Source: SIAJ01 sp036266155
GTDB taxonomy: Bacteria; Planctomycetota; Planctomycetia; Gemmatales; Gemmataceae
Direction of reading: 5' to 3'
Assembly: GCA_036266155.1 (NCBI GenBank)
Contig: DATANR010000155.1
Coordinates: 1-13,581 of the forward strand
DNA length: 13,581 nt
Of this stretch, positions 6,975 through 13,581 are shown in pieces; the first letter of the stretch is position 1, and every line of letters begins with the position of its first letter. The position numbers were made by a program, and so were the translations under genes. The notes below the pieces were generated by a model. The model did not search any database and was not told where the DNA came from. It worked only from the letters and a program-made list of their open reading frames with translations.

Positions 6975-7367
6975 ATGTCTACTCTTACGCAATCACCTGC
7001 CCAGGTCGTTCAACGGCTGCTCCCTGCACTTACCAAGGAGGAACTTCGTAAGGACCTCGAGGCGTTCCTCGCGAACGTCAAGGAACTGGAGCAAGCGCGC
7101 GCCAAGCAGGCCCGTCTCACTGGCGTCACCGTAGAGATGAATAACATTTCGGAAAATATTTGCAAGTTGTCGCGACGAATTCTGTTTCGCATCTGGCCCG
7201 CAGACGACGGCTTTGAACTGGCAGGTGCAGTCATTGACCTATTTCGCGAAGCGGCCGACCTGATCCCTCACCGAACCGAAGAATACCCATTGTTGGGAGA
7301 CTTTGCTGAGAACATTCGTTTGCGCGCGGATGATTTGCAGCCGTTGGTAGTCGTCGGTGCAACCTGA
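6975..7367 (+). CDS. Small hypothetical helical protein, well-translated start
   Basis: A protein of 130 residues, not recognised. The start is firm: AAGGAGG lies 7 bases upstream of ATG 6975, the best ribosome binding site in the window. The sequence looks all-helical: VVQRLLPALTKEELRKDLEA, then KELEQARAKQARL, then a helical middle with RILFRIWP, then ELAGAVIDLFREAADLI and a short tail. No cysteines or membrane segment would suggest an enzyme or transporter, and there is no signal peptide. It is probably a small cytosolic protein that binds another protein, and it is the last gene of the low-GC block. It may be expressed more strongly than its neighbours and from its own promoter. Confidence 0.8.
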   Translation: MSTLTQSPAQVVQRLLPALTKEELRKDLEAFLANVKELEQARAKQARLTGVTVEMNNISENICKLSRRILFRIWPADDGFELAGAVIDLFREAADLIPHRTEEYPLLGDFAENIRLRADDLQPLVVVGAT

Positions 7368-7476
7368 GCGACAAGCGCTCAAGGCACTCTTTGCCATTCG
7401 CGATTCGACGCACAACTTTGACTGCAACGTGGTTGTCTGAGCCGATGGTTTGTTCGTCTCTTCGCAGTCAACTCCC

Positions 7477-9312
7477 TCAATACGTCAGCGTCAATTCAAA
7501 GAACCCGGCCGCGAGGATGGTGCGGTCGGAGCGGAAGCGGTTGTAGAGTTGGCGGAAGCCGTTGGAAGGCACCAGGGCCGAGGCGCCCAGGAGCAGGATC
7601 ACGTTGTTGTTCAACAGCGGTCGATATTCGATGCCGCTCGACAGGTCGACGCCGATTTCGCGGTCGATGCCGCCTTGAAATAAGAACTGGCGCAGCACGG
7701 CCGTTTTGTCGAACCAGAGATAGTTCGCGTTATTGATGCTGCGTAAACTTGGTGTGATGTCGAAGTCGATGCCGGCGTTCACGAGCCAGAGGCCGGGGTT
7801 CACGAAGTTGCTTTGGCCCTGAATCTTGCTCGAGCGCAGGTCCGGGATGAAGCTGCCGCGCTGTGATATATTGACGCCGAATAACGGAATTTGTTGACGC
7901 TGCCAATAACTGAATTCGCCGCCCGCGAAATTGGGATTGTCGAGGATGGTATCGAAGCCGGTGGCCGCGTGGTTGCTTGGGTCGCCGTCGCCGGAGGCCC
8001 AGACGCCCGACGCGCGGAAGCGGATCCAGTCGCGATCGTAGGAAAGTTCAAGGAACGCCATCTGGCCGCTGATGTCGACCTCGCGATTGGCGATCGGATT
8101 CAAGTCGTCGCGGCCGATCACCCAGTAGGCCGCGTGCGAGATGTTGAAGCGGTCGATGTGCCCGTCCCCGGCCCAGCCGAGATAGAGGGTCTGCACGCGG
8201 TGCGGCTGCGCGACGCCGGCTGGGTCGGGACGGACGAGGAACTTGTTGCGGTCGTACAGGAAGCTCGGGCCGTCGTTGTTGTAGAGCACGCTCAATTCGG
8301 ACGTATAGCCAGGGAAGACGCAGTCCTGGCGATAAAAGTTCGCGACGGCGATCGTCTGATCGCGGAAGTGGAACGAGTTCAGCCCGCTGTTCACGTCCTT
8401 TTCGAGTTGCCGGAAGACAGCCAGGTTGAACTGGTCGCGGTTGCCTTCGTAGTTGCCGAAGATGCGCACGCCGGCGTTGGTGTCCGAGAAAATGAGGCCG
8501 CGAAAGTCGCTCGTGAACGGCTGGCTGCCGGCACGGATGGAGACGAAGTCGTATTCCGGCGACAGGTCGGCCAGCTTCACTTCGCCGAACCATTCTTGAA
8601 CGGTGTCCCAGCCACGATAACGCTTGGTGCCATCGGTGACGTCGGGGCTGACGACGCCGAGTTCCTGGACGGACAGATGGTTGTAGTTGAACACGGGCGT
8701 GATCTTGAGTCGCCAGTCGGCCGGCTTAAACGCGGCGTCGCCTTGCGACAGATCAACGGATACTGATGCGAGTTGGTTGAAGACGAACTGGCCGCTCTTG
8801 CCGAAGAAGTCGGTCGGCCGGTCGCGGAGCGTGCTTTCGAAGGGCGTCGTCGCCGTCGGGATCATGCGGGCTTCGACCAACGACGTGGCAGTGCCCGTGA
8901 TGTTCAAGAACGTGTGCTGCCCAATGATCGGGTAGTCGCCCTTGAGAACGTTCTGCGTGTAGGGGTTCGTGACGTCGCCGAGCCGATACGGATAGTCCTT
9001 GCCCGGCGGGAAGCCCTGGCCATAGCGATCCCAATAGGGGAAGCCAATGCGCCAGCGATCCTCAACGGTTTGGTACTCCGCGTTCGAACCCGATCGCGGA
9101 ACGATGCCGCTCGGTCCCGTGAAGCCGAGCGGCGGATCGAGCTGCGTGGTCGGCAGGATGAAAGCGCGGCCCGCGGTGTCGGCCGGCGGTTCCGGATCGA
9201 GCGGACGGTTCAGTACGCCGGGCCGTTCCTGGGCGCGTGCAGCGACGGCGAGCCCAACGGTCACGAAGACCACGAGCGCAAGCCGACCACCGGACCACGT
9301 CCGCCGCGGCAT
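7477..9312 (-). CDS. Secreted beta-barrel-like (porin-type) outer-membrane protein
   Basis: The product has 611 residues from ATG 9312, with GGGGGA upstream. Residues 1-27 form a Sec signal peptide (RR, then a hydrophobic core, ending AARA before QE). The mature protein has short alternating hydrophobic strands rich in Tyr, Phe, Trp and Asn (WRLKITPVFNYNHLSV, YDFVSIRAGSQPF, MAFLELSYDRDWIRFRASG) and ends in FFELTLTY. A C-terminal aromatic residue with alternating hydrophobics is typical of an outer-membrane barrel insertion signal. I recognise no named porin family. Its neighbour on the other strand is a haem-binding-family protein followed by a multihaem cytochrome, so a role as a conduit or surface anchor in electron transfer or haem handling is possible (inference). 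It diverges from the next gene across 328 bases. Confidence 0.8.
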   Translation of the reverse strand: MPRRTWSGGRLALVVFVTVGLAVAARAQERPGVLNRPLDPEPPADTAGRAFILPTTQLDPPLGFTGPSGIVPRSGSNAEYQTVEDRWRIGFPYWDRYGQGFPPGKDYPYRLGDVTNPYTQNVLKGDYPIIGQHTFLNITGTATSLVEARMIPTATTPFESTLRDRPTDFFGKSGQFVFNQLASVSVDLSQGDAAFKPADWRLKITPVFNYNHLSVQELGVVSPDVTDGTKRYRGWDTVQEWFGEVKLADLSPEYDFVSIRAGSQPFTSDFRGLIFSDTNAGVRIFGNYEGNRDQFNLAVFRQLEKDVNSGLNSFHFRDQTIAVANFYRQDCVFPGYTSELSVLYNNDGPSFLYDRNKFLVRPDPAGVAQPHRVQTLYLGWAGDGHIDRFNISHAAYWVIGRDDLNPIANREVDISGQMAFLELSYDRDWIRFRASGVWASGDGDPSNHAATGFDTILDNPNFAGGEFSYWQRQQIPLFGVNISQRGSFIPDLRSSKIQGQSNFVNPGLWLVNAGIDFDITPSLRSINNANYLWFDKTAVLRQFLFQGGIDREIGVDLSSGIEYRPLLNNNVILLLGASALVPSNGFRQLYNRFRSDRTILAAGFFELTLTY

Positions 9313-9640
9313 GAGAGTTCCCCCGAACCGAGGCGTTTACCCTCTGCGGACGGCGAAAGTCCATCCCAATGCGGAAGCTGTTCAATTGGGTTGATTGGAG
9401 CGATTGCGTTTCTGGCCTTCGTCATCGGCGGCCGGGGGTAACGCGAAGAACGATCTGGCAATAAAGATCGTGATCGCAATGTGTTGCGTCAAACTCAGCT
9501 ATTCGCGCCGGACCTCAAATTGCGTTTCCCGGGTGTGTGTTCGTGAACGAAACGTAATCTGTGGGCACGAATCTTTGCCAAAACCGTTGGCGCACCTGCC
9601 CGAATTGGTTATTGGCCCGATGCCGATTCGGGGGAAATGG
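9313..9640. other. Divergent promoter region between the barrel gene and the HbpS-like gene
   Basis: These 328 bases hold both promoters. The plus-strand frame is open from 9395, but the resulting N terminus (Cys- and Arg-rich, without an export motif) is not credible, so I treat it as non-coding. Visible items are TTCGT-GA-ACGAA (9540-9551), an operator-like inverted repeat, and a hairpin before the HbpS-like gene, listed separately. No clear -35/-10 pair is visible. Confidence 0.55.
9599..9632 (+). promoter_or_regulatory. mRNA hairpin overlapping the ribosome binding site of the HbpS-like gene
   Basis: Bases 9599-9609 can pair with 9622-9632 to give an 11-bp stem (nine Watson-Crick pairs, two G-T) with a 12-base loop. 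The right arm (ending CGGG) overlaps the ribosome binding site GGGGGA at 9630-9635, 5 bases before ATG 9641. In the closed form it could reduce translation; a protein or temperature could open it. This is read by eye and no energy was calculated. Confidence 0.4.
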
Positions 9641-12031
9641 ATGCACCGGTTCAAACATTTGCGGAGGCTCCGCGTGGAGCCGCTCGAAAACCGCGCGCCG
9701 GTCGCTTCGCTGATTCCTGGCGGCACGGCCATCCTCGCGGGCGGCACGCTCACGATCACCGGGACCGCGGGCAACGACCACATTATGGTGCGCTACGAGG
9801 TGTCGACGCTCATCGTGGTCGATCAATCGGGTACGATCGGCCGCTATAACCCGGCGAGCGTCGCCAAGATTGCGGTGGCGGCCGGCGCCGGGAACGACTC
9901 GATCCAGGTCGCATCCAACGTCACGCAGCCGGCCGTGCTCGATGGCGGCGTCGGCAAGAACCTGATCGTCGCCGGTGGCGGCTCGACCAAGATCGTCGAC
10001 GGCGGATCGGCGAGCAAGATCGTCGGCGGCACGGGGATCAACACCCTCGTATCCGCAGGCGCAGGCAACCTGATCGTCGGGGGAAGCGGGCCAAACACGG
10101 CGGTCGCGGCCGGCGCGGCAAACAAGGTCGTCCGTGTCAACACGACCGACTCGATCACCGCGTCGCCGACGACGAAAGTGGCCGTCAACAATCCCCGGCC
10201 GACGCCGCCGAACGACGCTCCGCAGCCGACGCTCACCGCGGCCGAGGTCGGCACGCTGCTCCGCCGCGCGGCGGCCGCATCGGCGAGCAACGACGCCATC
10301 ATCAGCATTGTCGATCGCAATGGCCGCATCCTCGGCGTGCGTACCGAGTCCGGCGTCGCTCCGGAAATCATGACGAACCCCGGCCTGCTCGTCTTCGCTG
10401 CCGATGGGGCCGTGTCGCTTGCTCGAACCGGCGCGTTCTTCGGCAATAATCAAGCGCCGTTAACGTCGCGCACCATCCGCAACCTCAGCCAGTCGACGAT
10501 TACCCAGCGCGAGGTCGAAGCCAATCCGAACATCACGGATCCCAACTCTACACAGCGTGGGCCGGGCTATGTGGCGCCCGTGGGCACTGGCGCGCACTTT
10601 CCGCCGGGTGTGCCGAACACGCCCGAGGTTGATCTGTTCGGCATCGAGCATACCAACCGCGACGGCAACGCCGCGCCTGGCCCTGACGGCATCATCGGCA
10701 CGCCTGACGACATCGCGCTGCATGACCGCTTCAACATCAATCCGGCATACGTACCCGCGGGCCAGACGCTGTTCGCCCCAGTGTCGTACGGTGTCGCCAG
10801 CGGCATCCTGCCGACGGCAGTGAACCGCGGCATCGCGACGCTGCCGGGCGGCATCCCGATCGTGAAGAACGGCGCGATCGTCGGCGGGATCGGCGTGTTC
10901 TTTCCTGGCAAGACGGGGTACGCGACCGAGGAGAACTCGAAACTCAGCGCGACCTACGATCCCACGAAACCGGATCGATCGCTGGAAGCAGAGTACATTG
11001 CCTTCGCGGCCGCCGGCGGTAGTTCCGGAGCGGGCTTTCCGATCGGCACGGTCAACGGCGTCGCGAAGCCGGCCGGGTTTGACCTGCCATTTGGCCGCAT
11101 CGATCTCGTCGGTATCACGCTCGACATTTTCGGGCCGGGCGGCTTTCAAGGACCGCGCAATCTCGTCAACTACGGACGACTGCTCACGGTCGGCAACCCG
11201 GACTCAGGTGTCAATCAACTGGTGACCACGGCGCCAGCCGCGACGTTGCTCGCCGGCTTGCAGGTGCCAACTGGCTGGCTGGTGACGCCTCACGACGGCG
11301 TCGGCATCGCGGCGGGCGACGTGACGCGCATCGTTCAACAGGGCATCGCGCAGGCGAACAAGACGCGGGCCGCGATCCGCTTGCCGGTGAGTTCGGGCAC
11401 TCGCATGGTCTTTGCGGTGACCGATCGCAATGGCGACATCGTCGGCTTATATCGCATGGCCGATGCGACGGTGTTCTCGATCGACGTGGCGGTCGCGAAG
11501 GCCCGCAACACCGATTACTATGCTGACCCGGCGAAACTCGTCGATATCGATCAGGTTCCCGGTGTGCCGAAGGGAACCGCGTTCACGAACCGTACTTTCC
11601 GCTATCTCGCGTTGCCCCGCTTTCCGAGCGCTGCCGATGGCGCCCCTCCTGGCCCGTTCTCGAACCTGCGCGATGGAGGCTCGAACCCAATCACGGGCCT
11701 ACAACAGGGCACCCGCTTGCCTGCGTCGGCGTTCCAGAGCGTATACGGTCACGACTCGTTCTACCCTGGCACCAACTTCCACGAGACGGGCAACTTGGCC
11801 AACCAGAACGGCATCGTCTTCTTCCCCGGCAGTGCACCGCTCTATCGCCTTGGCAGCGGCGTCATCGGCGGCTTCGGCGTCTCCGGCGACGGTGTCGATC
11901 AAGACGACGTGGTCACGGTCGCCGGGCAGGTCGGCTACATGGTGGTCGGCACGCAGCGCGCGGATCAAACCTTCTTCGCCGGCGTGCGGCTGCCTTATCA
12001 GAAATTTGATCGGAACCCGGAAGCGTTCTAA
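9641..12031 (+). CDS. Surface protein with degenerate beta-roll repeats and two HbpS/GlcG-like domains
   Basis: The product has 796 residues from ATG 9641 (GGGGGA 5 bases upstream); an ATG at 9620 is also possible. It opens with the planctomycete extracellular motif (RLRVEPLENRAPVA, 9-22). Residues about 36-165 are Gly/Asn/Val-rich with RTX-like units (GTAGNDHIMV, GAGNDSIQV, then GG-x-G-x-N-x-LV repeats) that mostly lack the calcium-binding Asp, so a beta-roll-like spacer is likely. Residues about 200-430 (IISIVDRNGRILGV, ARTGAFFGNNQAPL, IPIVKNGAIVGGIGVFF) and about 560-770 (MVFAVTDRNGDIVGLYRM, VAVAKARNTDYY, VIGGFGVSGDGVDQDD) match the GlcG/HbpS haem-degrading-like family (DUF336). Family members can bind haem; binding here is inferred. 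Known members are mostly single-domain, so this tandem form is large. The next genes are 66 bases and further downstream on the same strand. Confidence 0.9.
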   Translation: MHRFKHLRRLRVEPLENRAPVASLIPGGTAILAGGTLTITGTAGNDHIMVRYEVSTLIVVDQSGTIGRYNPASVAKIAVAAGAGNDSIQVASNVTQPAVLDGGVGKNLIVAGGGSTKIVDGGSASKIVGGTGINTLVSAGAGNLIVGGSGPNTAVAAGAANKVVRVNTTDSITASPTTKVAVNNPRPTPPNDAPQPTLTAAEVGTLLRRAAAASASNDAIISIVDRNGRILGVRTESGVAPEIMTNPGLLVFAADGAVSLARTGAFFGNNQAPLTSRTIRNLSQSTITQREVEANPNITDPNSTQRGPGYVAPVGTGAHFPPGVPNTPEVDLFGIEHTNRDGNAAPGPDGIIGTPDDIALHDRFNINPAYVPAGQTLFAPVSYGVASGILPTAVNRGIATLPGGIPIVKNGAIVGGIGVFFPGKTGYATEENSKLSATYDPTKPDRSLEAEYIAFAAAGGSSGAGFPIGTVNGVAKPAGFDLPFGRIDLVGITLDIFGPGGFQGPRNLVNYGRLLTVGNPDSGVNQLVTTAPAATLLAGLQVPTGWLVTPHDGVGIAAGDVTRIVQQGIAQANKTRAAIRLPVSSGTRMVFAVTDRNGDIVGLYRMADATVFSIDVAVAKARNTDYYADPAKLVDIDQVPGVPKGTAFTNRTFRYLALPRFPSAADGAPPGPFSNLRDGGSNPITGLQQGTRLPASAFQSVYGHDSFYPGTNFHETGNLANQNGIVFFPGSAPLYRLGSGVIGGFGVSGDGVDQDDVVTVAGQVGYMVVGTQRADQTFFAGVRLPYQKFDRNPEAF

Positions 12032-12097
12032 CGGTCGAAATCACTTAACTTTTGCGCGGTTGGCGGACGATGGGGAACCAGTCTCCGGAGCCGACCC

Positions 12098-12502
12098 ATG
12101 CGCCGAACGTTGTTTGCGGTCCTCGCGTGCTCTTGCTCGTCTCTTTGCAATGCCGAGACGCCGCGTGGTTCCACAACGGAGGCCGATCACAACTTTGCTC
12201 GCTCTGGCTCGTCGGATCAGGTTGCTCCCTGGGCGAAGCCGGGTCGGTCGGCGAAAGAAGCACCGGGAATTGTCGGTGGATCGCGGCCGTTGCGTGGTGA
12301 AGGTCCGATTGCTCCTTCCGAAGGCGTGTTCGGCTACGATTATGTCGGCTTCGGTTCGCCGGGCCGGGTGTTCGTCGGATGGGGCCATGATCCCGTGTCG
12401 CCGCGGATGGGGTCGTACCGAACCGACGGGCCGCGCGTGTTCGATGTCTTCTCGATTCGACCCGTGCGCAAGGCCCTGAGTCCGGGTGAACGTCGTAAAT
12501 GA
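12098..12502 (+). CDS. Small secreted Gly/Tyr-rich protein of planctomycete type
   Basis: The product has 134 residues from ATG 12098, with CCGGAG about 7 bases upstream. Residues 1-19 look like a signal peptide (MRRTLFAVLACSCSSLCNA, cut before ETP); an in-core cysteine makes a lipoprotein possible but not convincing. The C-terminal half has a patterned segment: EGVFGYDYVGF (about 75-85), GRVFVGWGHDP (about 89-99), MGSYRTDGPRVFDVF (about 103-117). This resembles small planctomycete proteins I associate with GYDY-x-G and Y-x-TDGP motifs, without a named function. It lies between the HbpS-like gene (66 bases upstream) and the cytochrome gene (104 bases downstream) and may belong to the same transcript. 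Confidence 0.75.
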   Translation: MRRTLFAVLACSCSSLCNAETPRGSTTEADHNFARSGSSDQVAPWAKPGRSAKEAPGIVGGSRPLRGEGPIAPSEGVFGYDYVGFGSPGRVFVGWGHDPVSPRMGSYRTDGPRVFDVFSIRPVRKALSPGERRK

Positions 12503-12606
12503 GCCGGTTGTAGCGGTCATTTCGTCGGACGGAATCGTGCGGATTAGAGTTCCGTGGGTCGCGGCAATTCCATCGGCGTGTGCATTTCAGCTATACTCAC
12601 GCTCGC

Positions 12607-13581
12607 GTGGTCCCTGCCCGCTACCTCGTGGCGCTCATGCTCGGCAGCATCGTTGCCGTCTTCGGGCTGACGCGCGCCGAGGCACCGGCCGTGCGTGTCG
12701 GACAGACGCCAGTCGATACTGTTGGCTATCAACTTCCGAAGGACATTCACTTCGTTGGCAATCTGTCTTGTGCCTCGGCCGCCTGTCATGCGGCGAGCGA
12801 TGCCGGTGGGCGGCCGGGGAGCGAGTACACGACGTGGGCTGGCGGCGATCCTCATTTTCGTGCGTACCAGGTTCTGACCGAGCCGCGATCACGGCGAATG
12901 GTCGAACTGTTGCATGGCAATCGGCCGGGCAAGCCGACGCCGGCGCATAAGGACGCGCGCTGTCTGAGTTGCCACGCTCCCGAGTCTGCGACGGCTGAGC
13001 ATTTGGCCGCTCACGGCGTCGGCTGCGAGAGTTGCCACGGGCCCGCAGAGAAGTGGTTGACCGCTCACTATCAAGACGAGTTCAAGTCTCTGACGCGCCG
13101 CGAAAAGACCAAGCGTTTCGGCCTTTACCCGACCAAGGACCTCGCGTTTCGCACGACCCTCTGCACGTCGTGCCACGTGGGTGATGCGAACCGCGAGGTC
13201 GATCACGACCTGATCGCGGCCGGCCATCCGCGCTTGGCATTCGAGTACACGGGCTATCACCATAACCCGGAGTACAAGCGCCACTGGAGCGAGACGGGCT
13301 ACGGACCTGATTTCGATGCGCGCGCCTGGGAGATTGGTCAGGTCGCCTGTGCCCGATCGGCGACGAAGTTGCTAGCAGCACGGGCATCGAAGGCGGATCA
13401 TTTGTGGCCCGAGTTGTCCGAATTCAGTTGTTTCGCCTGCCACAAGGATCTGGATAGTAAAGCCTGGAACACGGTAGCAAAAACAAGCAAGCTGGGGTCG
13501 ATGGAATGGGGGACATGGTACTTCGCCAATTTCAACGGGTTGAACCAGCCGGAGCCCGAAGCGGGAGCGAGGGCGACGGAG
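12607..13581 (+). CDS. Multihaem c-type cytochrome (c554-like), 3' end beyond window
   Basis: An open frame of 325 codons from GTG 12607 runs past the window end, so the product is partial at its C terminus. Residues 1-24 form a signal peptide (ARYLVALMLGSIVAVFGLTRA, cut before EAP), placing it outside the cytoplasmic membrane. Haem-attachment motifs are CASAACH (55-61, a CX4CH spacing), CLSCH (119-123), CESCH (140-144), CTSCH (186-190) and CFACH (275-279). Extra histidines that could ligate haem lie in DPHF (83) and AAGHPRL (207). The arrangement is like the cytochrome c554 family, found in planctomycetes as electron-transfer proteins. GTG 12580 is an alternative start; neither has a good ribosome binding site. 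It is likely a partner in an envelope electron-transfer locus. Confidence 0.88.
   Translation, partial: MVPARYLVALMLGSIVAVFGLTRAEAPAVRVGQTPVDTVGYQLPKDIHFVGNLSCASAACHAASDAGGRPGSEYTTWAGGDPHFRAYQVLTEPRSRRMVELLHGNRPGKPTPAHKDARCLSCHAPESATAEHLAAHGVGCESCHGPAEKWLTAHYQDEFKSLTRREKTKRFGLYPTKDLAFRTTLCTSCHVGDANREVDHDLIAAGHPRLAFEYTGYHHNPEYKRHWSETGYGPDFDARAWEIGQVACARSATKLLAARASKADHLWPELSEFSCFACHKDLDSKAWNTVAKTSKLGSMEWGTWYFANFNGLNQPEPEAGARATE

Noticed and set aside
7368..7476. Shared terminator between the convergent genes (CAAC-GTG-GTTG)
   Set aside because: A 4-bp stem with no T-tract is too weak to call.
7891..8766. 291-residue open frame on the plus strand
   Set aside because: It lies wholly antisense to the barrel-protein gene; its Val/Ala/Asp/Glu-rich product has no motif and is explained by high-GC codon bias on the other strand.
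9395..9640. Longer N terminus for the HbpS-like protein, starting at 9395
   Set aside because: The 82 extra residues are Cys/Arg-rich without an export signal and would bury the extracellular motif.
9515..10453. 312-residue open frame on the minus strand
   Set aside because: It is antisense to the HbpS-like gene, with an Arg/Asp-rich product and no domain; the sense frame has clear family motifs.
11430..12479. 349-residue open frame on the plus strand
   Set aside because: It overlaps the end of the HbpS-like gene and the small secreted gene in another frame; the product is Arg/Ser/Thr-rich and not protein-like.
13345..13365. CARS sequence in the cytochrome as a sixth haem motif
   Set aside because: There is no second Cys-His after the first Cys, so haem attachment cannot be claimed.

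Overview
The window reads as chromosomal DNA from a planctomycete, most likely of the Gemmata type (Gemmataceae). The grounds are high GC in most genes; two proteins that begin with the short planctomycete extracellular motif (HVEQLEHRDVPAA and RVEPLENRAPVA, resembling Pfam Planc_extracel); a Ser/Thr kinase fused to a DUF1559 domain; and a small secreted protein and multihaem cytochrome of planctomycete type. All functions are read from sequence motifs, and no database search was run.

Left part (1-3462, minus strand): a secreted CAP-domain protein with an SdrD-B-like/EF-hand module and a very short C-terminal remnant (113-1321), preceded by a PknB-like membrane kinase whose extracytoplasmic half is a DUF1559 domain (1639-3462). 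The 317 bases between them hold two inverted repeats but no gene.

Middle part (3463-7475, plus strand): a compositionally distinct block, about 47-48% GC in sampled lines against 63-68% on both sides. It holds a short HGTT protein that I read tentatively as ADP-ribosyltransferase-like. This overlaps by ATGA a 690-residue cytosolic Ser/Thr kinase with a DFD motif instead of DFG, an apparent Gly at the alpha-C Glu position, and unrecognised N- and C-terminal regions. Two small, probably helical proteins of unknown function follow. This is the best candidate in the window for an undescribed multi-gene system (signalling, toxin-related or defence), but its role is inference.

Right part (7477-13581): a minus-strand 611-residue secreted beta-barrel-like protein lies divergent from three plus-strand genes. 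These are a large surface protein with degenerate beta-roll repeats followed by two HbpS/GlcG-like (haem-binding family) domains, a small secreted Gly/Tyr-rich protein, and a multihaem c-type cytochrome (five haem motifs seen, one CX4CH) that runs off the window. Together they suggest a cell-envelope haem or electron-transfer locus. The divergent 328-base intergenic region contains an 11-bp hairpin that partly covers the ribosome binding site of the HbpS-like gene.

No tRNA, rRNA, CRISPR array, insertion sequence or integrase was found. The convergent gap 7368-7476 shows no convincing terminator.
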